A stretch of 64,000 bases of DNA from Sarcina sp. DSM 11001 (GCF_900101015.1 NZ_FNFZ01000021.1:27114-91113); one strand, 5' to 3'; shown: positions 7,403 through 16,183, counted from the first letter of the stretch. The notes: generated from the sequence alone by a model not told the origin. Numbers and translations: made by a program.

Positions 7403-9319
7403 ATGGCACTGCTCGATCGGATTCAAAAACCAAACGATATCAAAAAGATACCGGCGGCGGAATATGATCATCTGGCAGAGGAGATCCGGCAGTTTCTGGT
7501 TGAAAAGGTAAGTGTGACGGGGGGCCATCTTTCCAGTAATCTGGGAGCGGTCGAATTGACGATGGCGCTTCATCTCTCACTGGATCTGCCAAAAGACAGG
7601 ATCATCTGGGATGTTGGTCATCAGTCCTACACGCATAAGCTTCTGACCGGACGAAAGGAGGGCTTTGACAGCCTTCGCCTTTATGGCGGTATGAGCGGAT
7701 TTCCGAAACGGAATGAGAGCAGCTGTGATTCTTATGACACAGGGCACAGCTCGACTTCGATCAGTGCGGCGCTGGGTCTGGCCCGCGCGAGGGATCTCTG
7801 TCGTCAGGATGGTTTCGTTGTGGCGGTGATCGGAGACGGTGCGATGACGGGGGGCCTTGCCTATGAGGCGCTGAACAATATGGCCCGTCTGAATTCCAAC
7901 CTGATCATCATCCTCAATGATAACGACATGTCGATTTCCAAGAATGTCGGCGGACTTTCCAAGTATCTGGGCAGTATCCGTACCTCCAACAGCTATATAC
8001 AGCTGCGGGACAGGATCCATGATTCCCTCAATGACACAATGCCGAAGGTGGTCAAGGGTATCAGCCGGGCGAAACAGTCTCTGAAGTCATTCATGCTCCC
8101 GGGAATGTTTTTTGAGGAGATGGGGATCACTTACCTGGGACCGGTCGACGGGCATAACGTCCGGGATATGGTGAGGGCAATTGAGGACGCCAAAAGGGTG
8201 AACAAAGCAGTCCTGATCCATGCCTGTACGAAAAAGGGAAAGGGTTACGGCCCTGCGGAAAAGAACCCCTCCCGTTTTCACGGCACGCCGCCTTTTGACA
8301 TCAGGACGGGAGAACCCTTACAGCCGCCGAAGGGAACTTCTTACACGGGTGTCTTTTCAAAGGCAATGCTTCGCCTGGCCAAGGAGGAACCGCGTCTGGT
8401 GAGTGTTACGGCAGCCATGGAGGACGGCGTGGGGCTCAAGGAATTTCACCGCCGCTATCCCCGCCGCTTTTTTGACGTCGGGATCGCGGAGCAGCATGCA
8501 GTGGTCTTCGCCGCGGGAATGGCTGCGGGAGGCATGAAGCCGGTCGTTGCGGTCTATTCAACGTTTTTGCAGCGCGCTTATGACCAGATCGTGGAGGATG
8601 TCTGCCTGCAGCAGCTTCCGGTGGTCTTTGCCATTGACCGGGCCGGGATCGTAGGTGCGGACGGAGAGACCCATCAGGGGATCTTTGATCTTTCCTGGCT
8701 GTCCTCTATCCCCGGGCTGACCGTCATGGCCCCCAAGAACGGCCAGGAGCTCACGGATATGCTCCGCTTTGCACTCACTCTGGGCCGGCCAGCCGCGATC
8801 CGCTATCCCCGCGGAACCGCCTATGACGGCCTCGCCGAACACCGCGCTCCTCTGGAGGAGGGACGCGCAGAGATGATCTATGAGGAGAAAAAAGGCAGCG
8901 TCCTGCTGCTCGCTGTGGGAAGTATGGTAAAAACGGCGGAAAAGACCAGGGAGATACTTGCCTCCAGGGGGATTGCCTGCTCCATTGCAAACGCCCGTTT
9001 TGTATGTCCGATGGACACAGACCTGCTTCGGACTGCCCCGGAAAAATATTCCCTGATCGTGACAATGGAAGAAAATGTCCGCAGAGGAGGCTTCGGCGAA
9101 CATGTCGACGCATGGTATTCGGAAAACGAGATCCGGATGCCTCTTCTGAACATTTCCATACCTGACCGCTTCCTGCCTCACGGATCTCCCGATGAACTAA
9201 GCAGAGCCTCCGGCATCGATGCGGTTTCCATTTCCCGTAAAATCCAGGAACGGCTGGAAGGGCAGCCGGACGGAACTCCGGACGGCACCCCCTGCGACAG
9301 TTCATGGGACGCAGAATGA
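7403..9319 (+). CDS. dxs: 1-deoxy-D-xylulose-5-phosphate synthase
   Basis: 638 residues, thiamine-diphosphate enzyme that condenses pyruvate and glyceraldehyde 3-phosphate in the first step of the MEP isoprenoid pathway. Seen are the N-terminal WDVGHQSYTHKLLTGR block, the cofactor motif GDGAMTGG...NN, the DRAGIVGADGETHQG segment and the catalytic-type VGIAEQHAV. I start at 7403, with GGAG 8 nt upstream; the in-frame ATG at 7397 is too close to that site, and the open frame further upstream runs through the tRNA terminator. A leader with two CGCACACACAC tracts and an AAAGCG/CGCTTT hairpin precedes it. dxr lies convergently downstream, so two MEP steps are neighbours. Confidence 0.97.
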   Translation: MALLDRIQKPNDIKKIPAAEYDHLAEEIRQFLVEKVSVTGGHLSSNLGAVELTMALHLSLDLPKDRIIWDVGHQSYTHKLLTGRKEGFDSLRLYGGMSGFPKRNESSCDSYDTGHSSTSISAALGLARARDLCRQDGFVVAVIGDGAMTGGLAYEALNNMARLNSNLIIILNDNDMSISKNVGGLSKYLGSIRTSNSYIQLRDRIHDSLNDTMPKVVKGISRAKQSLKSFMLPGMFFEEMGITYLGPVDGHNVRDMVRAIEDAKRVNKAVLIHACTKKGKGYGPAEKNPSRFHGTPPFDIRTGEPLQPPKGTSYTGVFSKAMLRLAKEEPRLVSVTAAMEDGVGLKEFHRRYPRRFFDVGIAEQHAVVFAAGMAAGGMKPVVAVYSTFLQRAYDQIVEDVCLQQLPVVFAIDRAGIVGADGETHQGIFDLSWLSSIPGLTVMAPKNGQELTDMLRFALTLGRPAAIRYPRGTAYDGLAEHRAPLEEGRAEMIYEEKKGSVLLLAVGSMVKTAEKTREILASRGIACSIANARFVCPMDTDLLRTAPEKYSLIVTMEENVRRGGFGEHVDAWYSENEIRMPLLNISIPDRFLPHGSPDELSRASGIDAVSISRKIQERLEGQPDGTPDGTPCDSSWDAE

Positions 9320-9418
9320 GAATAATAAAGATGGTGCATAAGGACGGCTTTCTGTCAAAAAAGTTGTCATAACTGCTGTAAAACAGTTATAAATGATATA
9401 AATGGTATAAATAGCAAA

Positions 9419-9467
9419 GGACCTGCCGGTCTCCAGTGATGGAAGGAAGACCGGCAGGTCCTTTTTT
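9419..9467. terminator. Terminator between dxs and dxr, probably bidirectional
   Basis: A 14-bp perfect stem (9419-9432 with 9448-9461) carries CCTGCCGGTCT and its complement and is followed on the plus strand by TTTTTT. On the minus strand it is followed by a shorter T run, so it may also stop dxr transcripts. Confidence 0.9.
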
Positions 9468-9472
9468 AGTTT

Positions 9473-9630
9473 AAAATAGCCGTTAGTAAAATAGCCGTTA
9501 GTAAAATAGTCGCAGGTCGTTGTTTGACCAATCTTTTTCGATCAATCTGTTTAAGCGCTCTTTAATCGATCTTTGATCGATCTTTGATCATTTTTTGACT
9601 GCACACTTTGACTGTACACTTTCATGCATT
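9473..9630. repeat. Small repeats between dxs and dxr
   Basis: TAAAATAGCCGTTAG-like units occur three times (about 9473-9515), followed by GATCTTTGATC copies near 9570-9595 and two CACTTTGACTG-like units. The rest of 9468-9701 shows no gene. Confidence 0.6.
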
Positions 9631-9701
9631 CAACAGTTTTCTAAAAGTGAAGTGAACGGCAGATGATCCGCAGCTGTCAGACTGGAAAAGAAAGGATTTT
9701 T

Positions 9702-10847
9702 TTATCTCTTCCAAGTCGAGAGGAGCTCCCCGACCTCCTGCTCTGTCGCAAAGACTTCGTCGAGGGTAGGGGCCGGGAGGAAGCGGCATTTTTCCATGCA
9801 GTACTGGATCATATCGGCGATTTCAGGGAAGGCGATCTTTCTGTCCAGAAACTGCTGAACAGCAAGTTCATCTGCGGCGTTAAAAGCAGTCGGCAGGTTT
9901 CCGCCTTTTTCAATCGCTTCATAGGCGAGCCGGAGAGCGGGGAAGGTCTCCATGTCGGGCCGTTCGAAGGTGATCTGTCCAAGAGAGTAAAAATCCATCC
10001 GTTCTCCCTGGAGCGGGCGGCGCTCCGGGTAATAGAGGGCATACTGGATCGGGAGCCGCATGTCCGGGACGCCGAGCTGGGCGATGATGCCGCCGTCTTC
10101 ATATTCCACCATGGAGTGGATGACGCTCTGGGGATGGACGAGGACATTGATCTGCGACGGGGCAACATCGAAGAGCCATTTGGCCTCCATCACCTCGAGC
10201 CCCTTGTTGACCAGGGTGGAGGAATCGATGGTGATCTTCCGGCCCATGGCCCAGGTGGGGTGTTTGAGAGCGTCTTCCGGGCGTACGTCCCTGAGACTCT
10301 CTGCCGTCCGGCCCCGGAACGGCCCGCCGGAGGCTGTGAGCCAGATCTTGTCTATGCGGTTGCCCGCCTCGCCGTTCAGGGACTGGAAGATGGCACTGTG
10401 TTCGCTGTCCACGGGGAGGATCGGGACGCCCTTTGACGCGGCCAGGGGCATGATGATGTGTCCCGCTGTCACCAGTGTCTCCTTGTTGGCGAGCGCGATC
10501 TTTTTACCGCTTTCAATCGCGGCGACTGTGGGCCGGACGCCGACCATGCCCATGATGGCAGTGACGAAATATTCAAATCCGTCCATGGAGGCCACTTCCA
10601 GAAGCCCGTCCATGCCGGTCAGGACCCGCACATCCAGATCCCGTACCCGCTCGCGCAGATCCTTCGCGGCCGCTTCGTCCCACATGACTGCCACGCCCGG
10701 GCGGAACTCGCGGATCTGCTCCTCCATCAGGCCGACGCTCTGCCTGGCGCAGAGCGCAGTGACCTCTATGTCTCCCTGTTGTCTTGCAACATCCAGCGTC
10801 TGCCGGCCGATGGAGCCGGTAGAACCCAAAATCGCTATTTTTTTCAC
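9702..10847 (-). CDS. dxr: 1-deoxy-D-xylulose 5-phosphate reductoisomerase
   Basis: 381 residues. The enzyme converts DXP to 2-C-methyl-D-erythritol 4-phosphate with NADPH, the second MEP pathway step and the fosmidomycin target. It has the nucleotide-binding ILGSTGSIGRQTLDV at the N-terminus, the metal-binding VDSEHSAIFQ, the TASGGPFR loop and the EVMEAKWLFD motif. The GTG at 10847 is taken as start because GGAGG sits 5 nt upstream; the TTG four codons earlier overlaps that site. It stands alone rather than with rseP and ispG as often seen in Firmicutes. Confidence 0.97.
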   Translation of the reverse strand: MKKIAILGSTGSIGRQTLDVARQQGDIEVTALCARQSVGLMEEQIREFRPGVAVMWDEAAAKDLRERVRDLDVRVLTGMDGLLEVASMDGFEYFVTAIMGMVGVRPTVAAIESGKKIALANKETLVTAGHIIMPLAASKGVPILPVDSEHSAIFQSLNGEAGNRIDKIWLTASGGPFRGRTAESLRDVRPEDALKHPTWAMGRKITIDSSTLVNKGLEVMEAKWLFDVAPSQINVLVHPQSVIHSMVEYEDGGIIAQLGVPDMRLPIQYALYYPERRPLQGERMDFYSLGQITFERPDMETFPALRLAYEAIEKGGNLPTAFNAADELAVQQFLDRKIAFPEIADMIQYCMEKCRFLPAPTLDEVFATEQEVGELLSTWKR

Positions 10848-10871
10848 GAGAACCTCCAAATCGAAACATTG

Positions 10872-11122
10872 AAAATGTAGTTATTACGTATTAGAAAATG
10901 CAGCTGTTAAGCATTACAAAATCCAGATATTAAGCAGTCAGAAAAACCACTCCCGGGCCGGTCAATATAAAGCGACACCGGATATCTGAAGTATAGCACA
11001 GGGGGGAGGAAAAAGACAGCGAAGTCCCCGGCTGCAGGCTTTTTGACAGAGCATCCTTTGACAGAGCATCACCGCGCTGGCAGGACTGATGTCATTAAAA
11101 AGACAGCGCAGTCCCTGACTGG
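10872..11122. repeat. Repeats in the dxr-pta intergenic region
   Basis: Three 23-24 bp units starting AAAATG or AAAATC lie at 10872-10941, next to the dxr start. Further on, TTTGACAGAGCATC occurs twice (about 11040-11069), and a roughly 30-bp unit beginning AGACAGCG occurs near 11015 and 11101. Nothing else is seen in this 450-bp divergent gap except the pta promoter. Confidence 0.7.
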
Positions 11123-11219
11123 CAGTTTTTGGCCGGTCATCGGAGGTATTAATGTATACAATTCTGTGCATGGGCTGTAAAAAAAAGACTGAAAACAGTG
11201 GTGCAGTTTGGCAAATCCA

Positions 11220-11228
11220 TGGTACAAT
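11220..11228 (+). promoter_or_regulatory. Extended -10 promoter candidate for pta
   Basis: TGGTACAAT gives an extended -10 (TGn plus TACAAT at 11223-11228), about 70 bp before the start codon. No good -35 is present at 17 bp, as is common for extended -10 promoters. Confidence 0.45.
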
Positions 11229-11297
11229 AGCATCTAAGGGTAATACTTGACTACTCACTGATGAATCTGATTAATTGTATGTAAAGGGAGGTTTCAT

Positions 11298-12281
11298 ATG
11301 TACAGTTTTGACTCCATGGTTAAAAAGCTGAAAAAAAACCCGAAGACAATCGTCTTTACTGAAGGCTCTGATCCCCGTATTCTGGAAGCTGCTTCCAAAC
11401 TTCTGGCCAGCAATTTCCTGACCCCCATCCTTCTGGGCGATCCGGATGAGATCACCCGCGTGGCCGAGGAAGACGGCGACAACATCCGCGGAGCGGTCAT
11501 CATCGACCCCAAGAATTATGAAAAGATGGATGATGTCGTGAATGCATTCTGCGAGATCAGAAAGAGCAAAGGAATGACTCCCGAGCAGGCACTTCCGATC
11601 GTTTCCCAGGGCAACTATTTCGGCACCATGCTGGTGCAGATGGGCATCGCAGACTGCCTGCTGGGCGGCGCGACCTATTCGACCGCGGACACAGTCCGTC
11701 CCGCACTTCAGATCATCAAGACCAAGCCCGGCAACAGCATCGTATCCTCCTGCTTCATCCTGGTCCGTACTGCAGCGACCGGCGGCAATGAAGTCGTGGC
11801 GATGGGCGACTGCGCCATCAACATTCATCCCAACGAGGACGAGCTGGTTGAGATCTGCCATGAGACAGCAGAGTGCGCAAAGGTCTTCGGCGTAGAACCC
11901 AAGGTTGCGTTCCTTTCCTTCTCCACCAACGGTTCCGCAAAGGATCCCGATGTCACAAAGATGCGCAATGCGGCTCAGAAGGCCAAACAGGCATATCCCG
12001 ATCTGCCGATCGACGGCGAGCTGCAGTTCGACGCTGCTGTTTCCCCTGTTGTCGCACGCACCAAGGTTCCGGACTGGAAGGTCGCAGGCCATGCCAACAC
12101 CTTCATCTTCCCTGACATCAACGCAGGCAACATCGGCTACAAGATCGCTCAGCGTTTCGGTAACTTCGACGCTTACGGCCCCATCCTTCTGGGTCTGAAC
12201 GCTCCGATCAACGACCTGTCCCGCGGCTGCAACGCTTCGGAAGTTTATTCCATGGCAATCGTTACCGCAGCTCTGGCTTGA
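11298..12281 (+). CDS. pta: Phosphate acetyltransferase
   Basis: 327 residues, the short single-domain form. Cytosolic enzyme interconverting acetyl-CoA and acetyl phosphate for fermentative ATP formation. The opening MYSFDSMVKKLKKNPKTIVF, the central GDCAINIHPNEDEL and the C-terminal FPDINAGNIGYKIAQRFG and LLGLNAPINDLSRG blocks are characteristic of bacterial Pta. Start ATG follows AAAGGGAGGTTTCAT. The acetate kinase gene that usually follows is absent; the next gene is on the other strand, so Pta is expressed alone here. Confidence 0.96.
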   Translation: MYSFDSMVKKLKKNPKTIVFTEGSDPRILEAASKLLASNFLTPILLGDPDEITRVAEEDGDNIRGAVIIDPKNYEKMDDVVNAFCEIRKSKGMTPEQALPIVSQGNYFGTMLVQMGIADCLLGGATYSTADTVRPALQIIKTKPGNSIVSSCFILVRTAATGGNEVVAMGDCAINIHPNEDELVEICHETAECAKVFGVEPKVAFLSFSTNGSAKDPDVTKMRNAAQKAKQAYPDLPIDGELQFDAAVSPVVARTKVPDWKVAGHANTFIFPDINAGNIGYKIAQRFGNFDAYGPILLGLNAPINDLSRGCNASEVYSMAIVTAALA

Positions 12282-12480
12282 TCAGGAAGCGCAGGCGCTA
12301 TAAGACGGCACGATCGGAATCAATACGATCGCTGACCAGGAAATGGGAAACAAGAAGAATAAATACTGATAAATAATGATCAGGACATTTCAGTGAATAG
12401 TGCTCAATAAAAATAGTGTTATTAAAAAATAGTGTTATTAAACTGGTATAACACATATAAAAACACATTAAGAAATTAAA

Positions 12481-12530
12481 AAACGCCTCAGCTGCCGGTT
12501 ATGCAACGGTTGTCAGCTGAGGCGTTTTTT
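12481..12530. terminator. Bidirectional terminator between pta and the Ig-like protein gene
   Basis: AAACGCCTCAGCTG (12481-12494) pairs with CAGCTGAGGCGTTT (12514-12527), flanked by an A run on one side and T6 on the other, so it can serve both convergent genes. Upstream (12400-12450) AAAATAGTGTTATTA is present twice. Confidence 0.9.
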
Positions 12531-13070
12531 CTATTTAGATTCCGACCTGGTGCCGTCTTCGCTGCTGGAGGCAGCACCGGACTGCTCAGACCGTTCGGAT
12601 GATTTGGAGGCTTTCTGATCCTTCACGTCCTTATCACTCTGGCCGCCTGCCCCTCTTCTGATCAGGTCCCATTCCTCCTGGTCGTTCAAAAGGGACCGGT
12701 CCGCGTAGGGGATCCTGCGGAAGCGGACAGTGATATTGCCGGCTTCATCCATGACCCGGTAACGGACCATATCTCCGTTGATGGAGGATTCTACTTTTTT
12801 GGTCAGGTCGCCGTCGCGGTCGTCGTAGGCCGCGTAGCCTTCCTCCTCGTACTGTTCTCCCGGCATGACAAAATAGTTTTTGTCCCTGGTGAGATGGATC
12901 GTGGGAGGCTCCCGGTCCGGGGGCTGGGGCTCTTCTCTGTGTCTGCGTTTTCCTGCCCTGGAGGTAAAGAACAGGGTGGCGGCGATCAGGATGGGGAGGA
13001 GGATCAGCAGAATGTTCTGAATCCGTTGCTTCCTGCGGGTCTCGTTTTCATTTTCAGAGTCGTTTTTCAA
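12531..13070 (-). CDS. Membrane-anchored protein with Ig-like (DUF5011-type) domain
   Basis: 179 residues. A short cytoplasmic N-terminus rich in Glu/Asn/Arg is followed by one membrane segment (about residues 20-37), a Pro/Glu linker and an extracytoplasmic domain of about 70 residues. That domain has the pattern PPTIHLTRDK, AAYDDRDGDLT and YRVMDEAGNIT, which is the DUF5011 bacterial Ig-like signature. A Ser/Lys/Asp-rich tail closes the protein. The start is TTG with AGGAG 9 nt upstream. Such domains usually mediate cell-surface adhesion or spacing; no enzyme domain is attached. Function unknown. Confidence 0.75.
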   Translation of the reverse strand: MKNDSENENETRRKQRIQNILLILLPILIAATLFFTSRAGKRRHREEPQPPDREPPTIHLTRDKNYFVMPGEQYEEEGYAAYDDRDGDLTKKVESSINGDMVRYRVMDEAGNITVRFRRIPYADRSLLNDQEEWDLIRRGAGGQSDKDVKDQKASKSSERSEQSGAASSSEDGTRSESK

Positions 13071-13140
13071 TTGCTTTTACTCCTGTTTATGAGCTTCTGT
13101 CTTGCCTTGTTTTTCTGTGATTGATGCAATGCCCACCGTT

Positions 13141-13297
13141 GCGGCCCGGCGTTTGTGTATATGCCTGCAAATGCGGCCGGTGTTTGTGTATATACCCGCT
13201 ATTGCGGCCCTGCGTTTGTGTATATGCCTGCAAATGCGGCCGGCGTTTGCGTATGTGCCTGCCATTGCGGCCGGTTTTTGTATATTTGTCTGCTTTT
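13141..13297. repeat. 31-32 bp tandem repeat, five copies
   Basis: Units begin GCGGCC at 13141, 13173, 13204, 13236 and 13267 and share GTTTGTGTATAT and CCTGC. Units 1 and 3 and units 2 and 4 are most alike, suggesting duplication of a two-unit block. Open frames across it on both strands are repeat artefacts. Confidence 0.9.
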
Positions 13298-13515
13298 TTG
13301 CGCTGTGCTCTGGTTGTTTTTGTGATTGATTTTGTGATTGACGAACAGAATCATCTGTGGTAATGTATATCAAAGGTTGCAAAAGGTCTTTTTTTTTTGC
13401 GCGAAATCGCAGGGCCGCCTGCCCCGGGAGCCGGATTAGGGCTGTGTCTGCGCGCGGAAATAAAAATATCTATAAGGTAACAACGTATTAACTTTTGTAA
13501 AGTTGGAGGTTCGGC
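13298..13515. other. Spacer before rpmG
   Basis: Contains a T9 run at about 13391, a GC-rich stretch and an A/T-rich segment just before rpmG where a promoter would be expected. I cannot define convincing -35/-10 hexamers; TATAAG near 13472 is the best -10 candidate. Confidence 0.3.
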
Positions 13516-13665
13516 ATGCGTACAAGGATTACATTGTCATGCACTGAGTGCAAGCAGAGAAATTATAACACAACCAAGGATAAGAAAACACATCCTGAGC
13601 GTCTCGAGATGAAAAAATACTGCAGATTCTGCAGGAAGCACACAGTTCATAAAGAGACTAAATAA
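13516..13665 (+). CDS. rpmG: 50S ribosomal protein L33
   Basis: 49 residues, standard length. It has two CxxC pairs (CTEC and CRFC), so it is the zinc-binding form of L33, a small component of the large subunit near the E site. Start ATG follows GTTGGAGGTTCGGC. It opens the rpmG-secE-nusG unit, with secE only 12 nt downstream, the usual order in Firmicutes. A zinc-independent paralogue may exist elsewhere, but that cannot be seen here. Confidence 0.97.
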   Translation: MRTRITLSCTECKQRNYNTTKDKKTHPERLEMKKYCRFCRKHTVHKETK

Positions 13666-13677
13666 AGGAGTGACTTT

Positions 13678-13902
13678 ATGGCAGCAAACGAGAAAGGCAA
13701 TGCGAAGCAGTCGGGACTGGGCCTTTTTTTCAAGGGCGTCAGGACTGAGTTTGGCAAGATCATCTGGCCCGGCCGTGAGACTATGGTCAAACAGCTGATC
13801 GCAGTGGTCTGCGTGACAGTGGTCGCGGGACTGCTGATCGCGGTTCTTGATTTCGGGGCGCAGAACCTGATCGATCTACTCGTGCAGATTAATGCCGCCT
13901 GA
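13678..13902 (+). CDS. secE: Preprotein translocase subunit SecE
   Basis: 74 residues with a single C-terminal membrane helix (about residues 42-62), the short Gram-positive form. The conserved amphipathic part FFKGVRTEFGKIIWPGRETM just before the helix clamps SecY. It stabilises the SecYEG channel in the cytoplasmic membrane. Start ATG after AAGGAGTGACTTT. It sits between rpmG and nusG as in most Firmicutes. Confidence 0.96.
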   Translation: MAANEKGNAKQSGLGLFFKGVRTEFGKIIWPGRETMVKQLIAVVCVTVVAGLLIAVLDFGAQNLIDLLVQINAA

Positions 13903-13936
13903 CGGCGGTAAGCCGATTGTTTGATGAGGTAGATGA

Positions 13937-14737
13937 ATGGCAGAGAACAGCTTCGATGCAAAGCCCGTTAAGGCAAAGCTCAAACCGGGTGTACTTCCCG
14001 GAGTACGCCAGATCAGGCGGCCTGATTTTTCCAAAAGCGCTGCAGATATAGAGAAGACAGAGGAAGCCAGGCAGCAGGCTCTGATCCAGGAGGAAAACGG
14101 GGCTCCGGAAGATGCCGCCTTCGCCGTCGAAGACGCGCAGGAAGCCGCCGCGGTAGCCGCTTCCCTTGCCGCCCAGGAGGGCGCTCCGGAAGAGGAGAAG
14201 CTCGACGAGAGCGCGATCACGGATGAGCCGAAGTGGTATGTGGCACACACATATTCGGGCTATGAGAATAAGGTAAAGATCAACATAGAAAAGACGATCC
14301 AGAACCGTCATCTGGAGAACCAGATCTTTGAAGTGCGTGTTCCCATGCACGATGCCGTAGAAGTCAAGGACGGCAAAAAGAAAAATGTCTCCAGGAAAAT
14401 GTTCCCGGGTTATGTCCTGGTGCGCATGATCATGAATGACGACACGTGGTATGTCGTGCGCAACACCAGGGGCGTCACAGGCTTTGTGGGTCCGGGCAGC
14501 AAGCCGGTCCCGCTGACAGAGGCAGAGATGAAGCCTCTCGGCATCCGGGTCAAAAATATTTCTGTCGATTTCGAGGTCGGCGACACGGTCTCCGTAGTTG
14601 CCGGAATCTGGAAGGGCCAGATCGGGGTCGTTCAGAAAATGGATTATGGAAAGCAGTCCGCCAGGATCAACCTGGAGATCTTCGGGCGCGAAACACCCGT
14701 TGAGATCGGATTTGCGGAGATCCGCAAGTATTCCTGA
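13937..14737 (+). CDS. nusG: Transcription termination/antitermination protein NusG with long N-terminal extension
   Basis: 266 residues against about 175 for typical NusG. The NGN domain begins at residue 100 (WYVAHTYSGYENK) and includes the MFPGYVLVRM core. The KOW domain is at about 212-240 (GDTVSVVAGIWKG). The first 98 residues are low in complexity and rich in Ala and Glu (from about residue 35 on), likely disordered. The in-frame ATG at 13937 is the first good start; coding-like sequence and the lack of a better internal RBS support it. NusG binds RNA polymerase and couples it to ribosomes or Rho. The role of the extension is unknown. Confidence 0.95.
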   Translation: MAENSFDAKPVKAKLKPGVLPGVRQIRRPDFSKSAADIEKTEEARQQALIQEENGAPEDAAFAVEDAQEAAAVAASLAAQEGAPEEEKLDESAITDEPKWYVAHTYSGYENKVKINIEKTIQNRHLENQIFEVRVPMHDAVEVKDGKKKNVSRKMFPGYVLVRMIMNDDTWYVVRNTRGVTGFVGPGSKPVPLTEAEMKPLGIRVKNISVDFEVGDTVSVVAGIWKGQIGVVQKMDYGKQSARINLEIFGRETPVEIGFAEIRKYS

Positions 14738-14826
14738 GAACCTGACCGTTTTCAGCGATCGCTGCGGGCAACATATAGTTTCGTGGGAGCAGCAGCCATG
14801 CTGCGGTTACCACAAAGGAGGAAAAA

Positions 14827-15252
14827 ATGGCTAAGAAAGTAACTGGGTACATCAAATTGCAGATTCCTGCCGGCAAAGCAACCCCCGCTCCCCCGGTAGG
14901 CCCTGCCCTTGGTCAGCACGGTGTCAACATCGTCCAGTTCACCAAGGAATTCAACGCAAGGACTGCTGACAAGGGCGATCTGATCATCCCCGTTGTCATC
15001 ACGGTTTACGCGGACAGAAGCTTCAGCTTCATTACCAAGACTCCCCCGGCACCCGTTCTGCTGAAGAAGGCTGCAGGTCTCCAGAAGGCCTCCGGTGTTC
15101 CGAACAAGGAAAAGGTCGGTTCGGTCACCAAGGACCAGATCAAAGAGATCGCCGAGCTGAAGATGCCCGATCTGAACGCCGCAAGCCTTGAAGCTGCCAT
15201 GAGCATGATCGAAGGCACAGCAAGAAGCATGGGTATCACTGTTAAAGAATGA
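14827..15252 (+). CDS. rplK: 50S ribosomal protein L11
   Basis: 141 residues, full length. The Pro-rich N-terminal segment [16 protein letters not shown] and the C-terminal rRNA-binding domain ending in the [15 protein letters not shown] helix are present. L11 binds the 23S GTPase-associated centre and is needed for stringent signalling by RelA. Start ATG after AAAGGAGGAAAAA. It forms a pair with rplA, 26 nt downstream; rplJL follow after a separate leader. Confidence 0.98.
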   Translation: MAKKVTGYIKLQIPAGKATPAPPVGPALGQHGVNIVQFTKEFNARTADKGDLIIPVVITVYADRSFSFITKTPPAPVLLKKAAGLQKASGVPNKEKVGSVTKDQIKEIAELKMPDLNAASLEAAMSMIEGTARSMGITVKE

Positions 15253-15278
15253 GTAATCGCCGATAGGAGGAAACAGAA

Positions 15279-15968
15279 ATGAAACATGGTAAGAAGTACA
15301 CTGAAGCGGCGAAACTCGTCGACCGCGCAGTCGTTTATGAGCCGGCAGATGCTATCGCTCTTGTGAAAAAGACCGCAACTGCCAAATTTGATGAGACCGT
15401 AGAGATCAATATCCGTACAAGCTGCGACGGACGTCATGCAGACCAGCAGGTCCGCGGCGCTGTCGTTCTTCCTGCCGGCACCGGCAAGAAGGTCCGCGTT
15501 CTCGTGTTCGCAAAGGGCGCGAAGCTGGATGAGGCCCAGGCAGCAGGCGCTGATTTCGTCGGCGGCCAGGAGCTCCTTCCCCGCATCCAGAATGAAGGCT
15601 GGCTGGACTTTGATGTTGTCGTTGCTACCCCTGATATGATGAGCGTTGTCGGCCGCCTCGGCCGTATCCTCGGACCTAAAGGCCTGATGCCGAACCCCAA
15701 GGCCGGTACTGTCACGATGGATGTTACCAAGGCAATCAACGATATCAAAGCAGGTAAGATCGAGTACAGGCTCGACAAGTCCAACATCATCCACTGCCCT
15801 ATCGGCAAGGCTTCCTTCTCTGAGGAGCAGCTGCTGACCAACTACAACGCCCTGATCGATGCTATCGTCAAGGCCAGACCCGCTGCAGTCAAGGGCCAGT
15901 ACATCAAGAGCATCTCTCTTGCAACCACCATGGGCCCCGGCGTCAAGGTCGTCTGCAACAGATATTGA
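15279..15968 (+). CDS. rplA: 50S ribosomal protein L1
   Basis: 229 residues, standard. The signature [17 protein letters not shown] lies in the second half, and the [16 protein letters not shown] segment forms part of the RNA-binding face. L1 forms the mobile stalk at the E site and often represses its own rplK-rplA mRNA. Start ATG follows GGAGGAAACAGAA. Two small hairpins downstream (about 16026-16066) may end the rplKA transcript. Confidence 0.98.
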   Translation: MKHGKKYTEAAKLVDRAVVYEPADAIALVKKTATAKFDETVEINIRTSCDGRHADQQVRGAVVLPAGTGKKVRVLVFAKGAKLDEAQAAGADFVGGQELLPRIQNEGWLDFDVVVATPDMMSVVGRLGRILGPKGLMPNPKAGTVTMDVTKAINDIKAGKIEYRLDKSNIIHCPIGKASFSEEQLLTNYNALIDAIVKARPAAVKGQYIKSISLATTMGPGVKVVCNRY

Positions 15969-16025
15969 TAAATTTCCTCATTGCGCGGGATCCGCGGCCT
16001 GGTCTGCGGGTTCAGCGCGCTGAAT

Positions 16026-16091
16026 ATGATCCTGTGACAGGATCATAAAATTTCCTCTTGACAGAGGAAAACACTGGTGTTAATTTATAAT
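16026..16091 (+). promoter_or_regulatory. rplJL promoter flanked by hairpins
   Basis: TTGACA (16058-16063) is followed at 17 bp by TAATTT (16081-16086) and at 22 bp by TATAAT. TTGACA forms the loop and stem edge of a perfect TTTCCTCT/AGAGGAAA hairpin. Another hairpin, TGATCCTG/CAGGATCA, lies just upstream. The hairpins have no U-tract. Confidence 0.6.
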
Positions 16092-16095
16092 ATGT

Positions 16096-16183
16096 TTTCA
16101 CCCACCGAAGACAGCAGGTGCGCGCGGAAGCCGCTGGCAGCCGTGTGCGTAAAGGAATGGAAGCATTCCGCCCGCCGAGGATG
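16096..16183 (+). promoter_or_regulatory. Ribosomal protein L10 leader
   Basis: The conserved strand GAAGACAGCAGGTGC (about 16107-16121) and the matching CCGCCGAGG (about 16172-16180), with a GGAATG/CATTCC hairpin between, are the hallmark of the Firmicutes L10 leader. In this system the L10(L7/L12)4 complex binds the leader and represses rplJ-rplL. The order promoter, leader, hairpin, rplJ fits that mechanism. Confidence 0.85.

Noticed and set aside
8558..9305. Minus-strand frames opposite the dxs 3' half
   Set aside because: Shadow frames; no motifs and no start signals.
9663..10880. Plus-strand frames opposite dxr
   Set aside because: dxr on the minus strand is clearly real, with conserved motifs and a good RBS; the plus frames are its shadows.
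13077..13382. 101-codon minus-strand frame with CRHIHKRRA repeats
   Set aside because: Produced by the 31/32-bp tandem repeat; no homology and only weak start signals.
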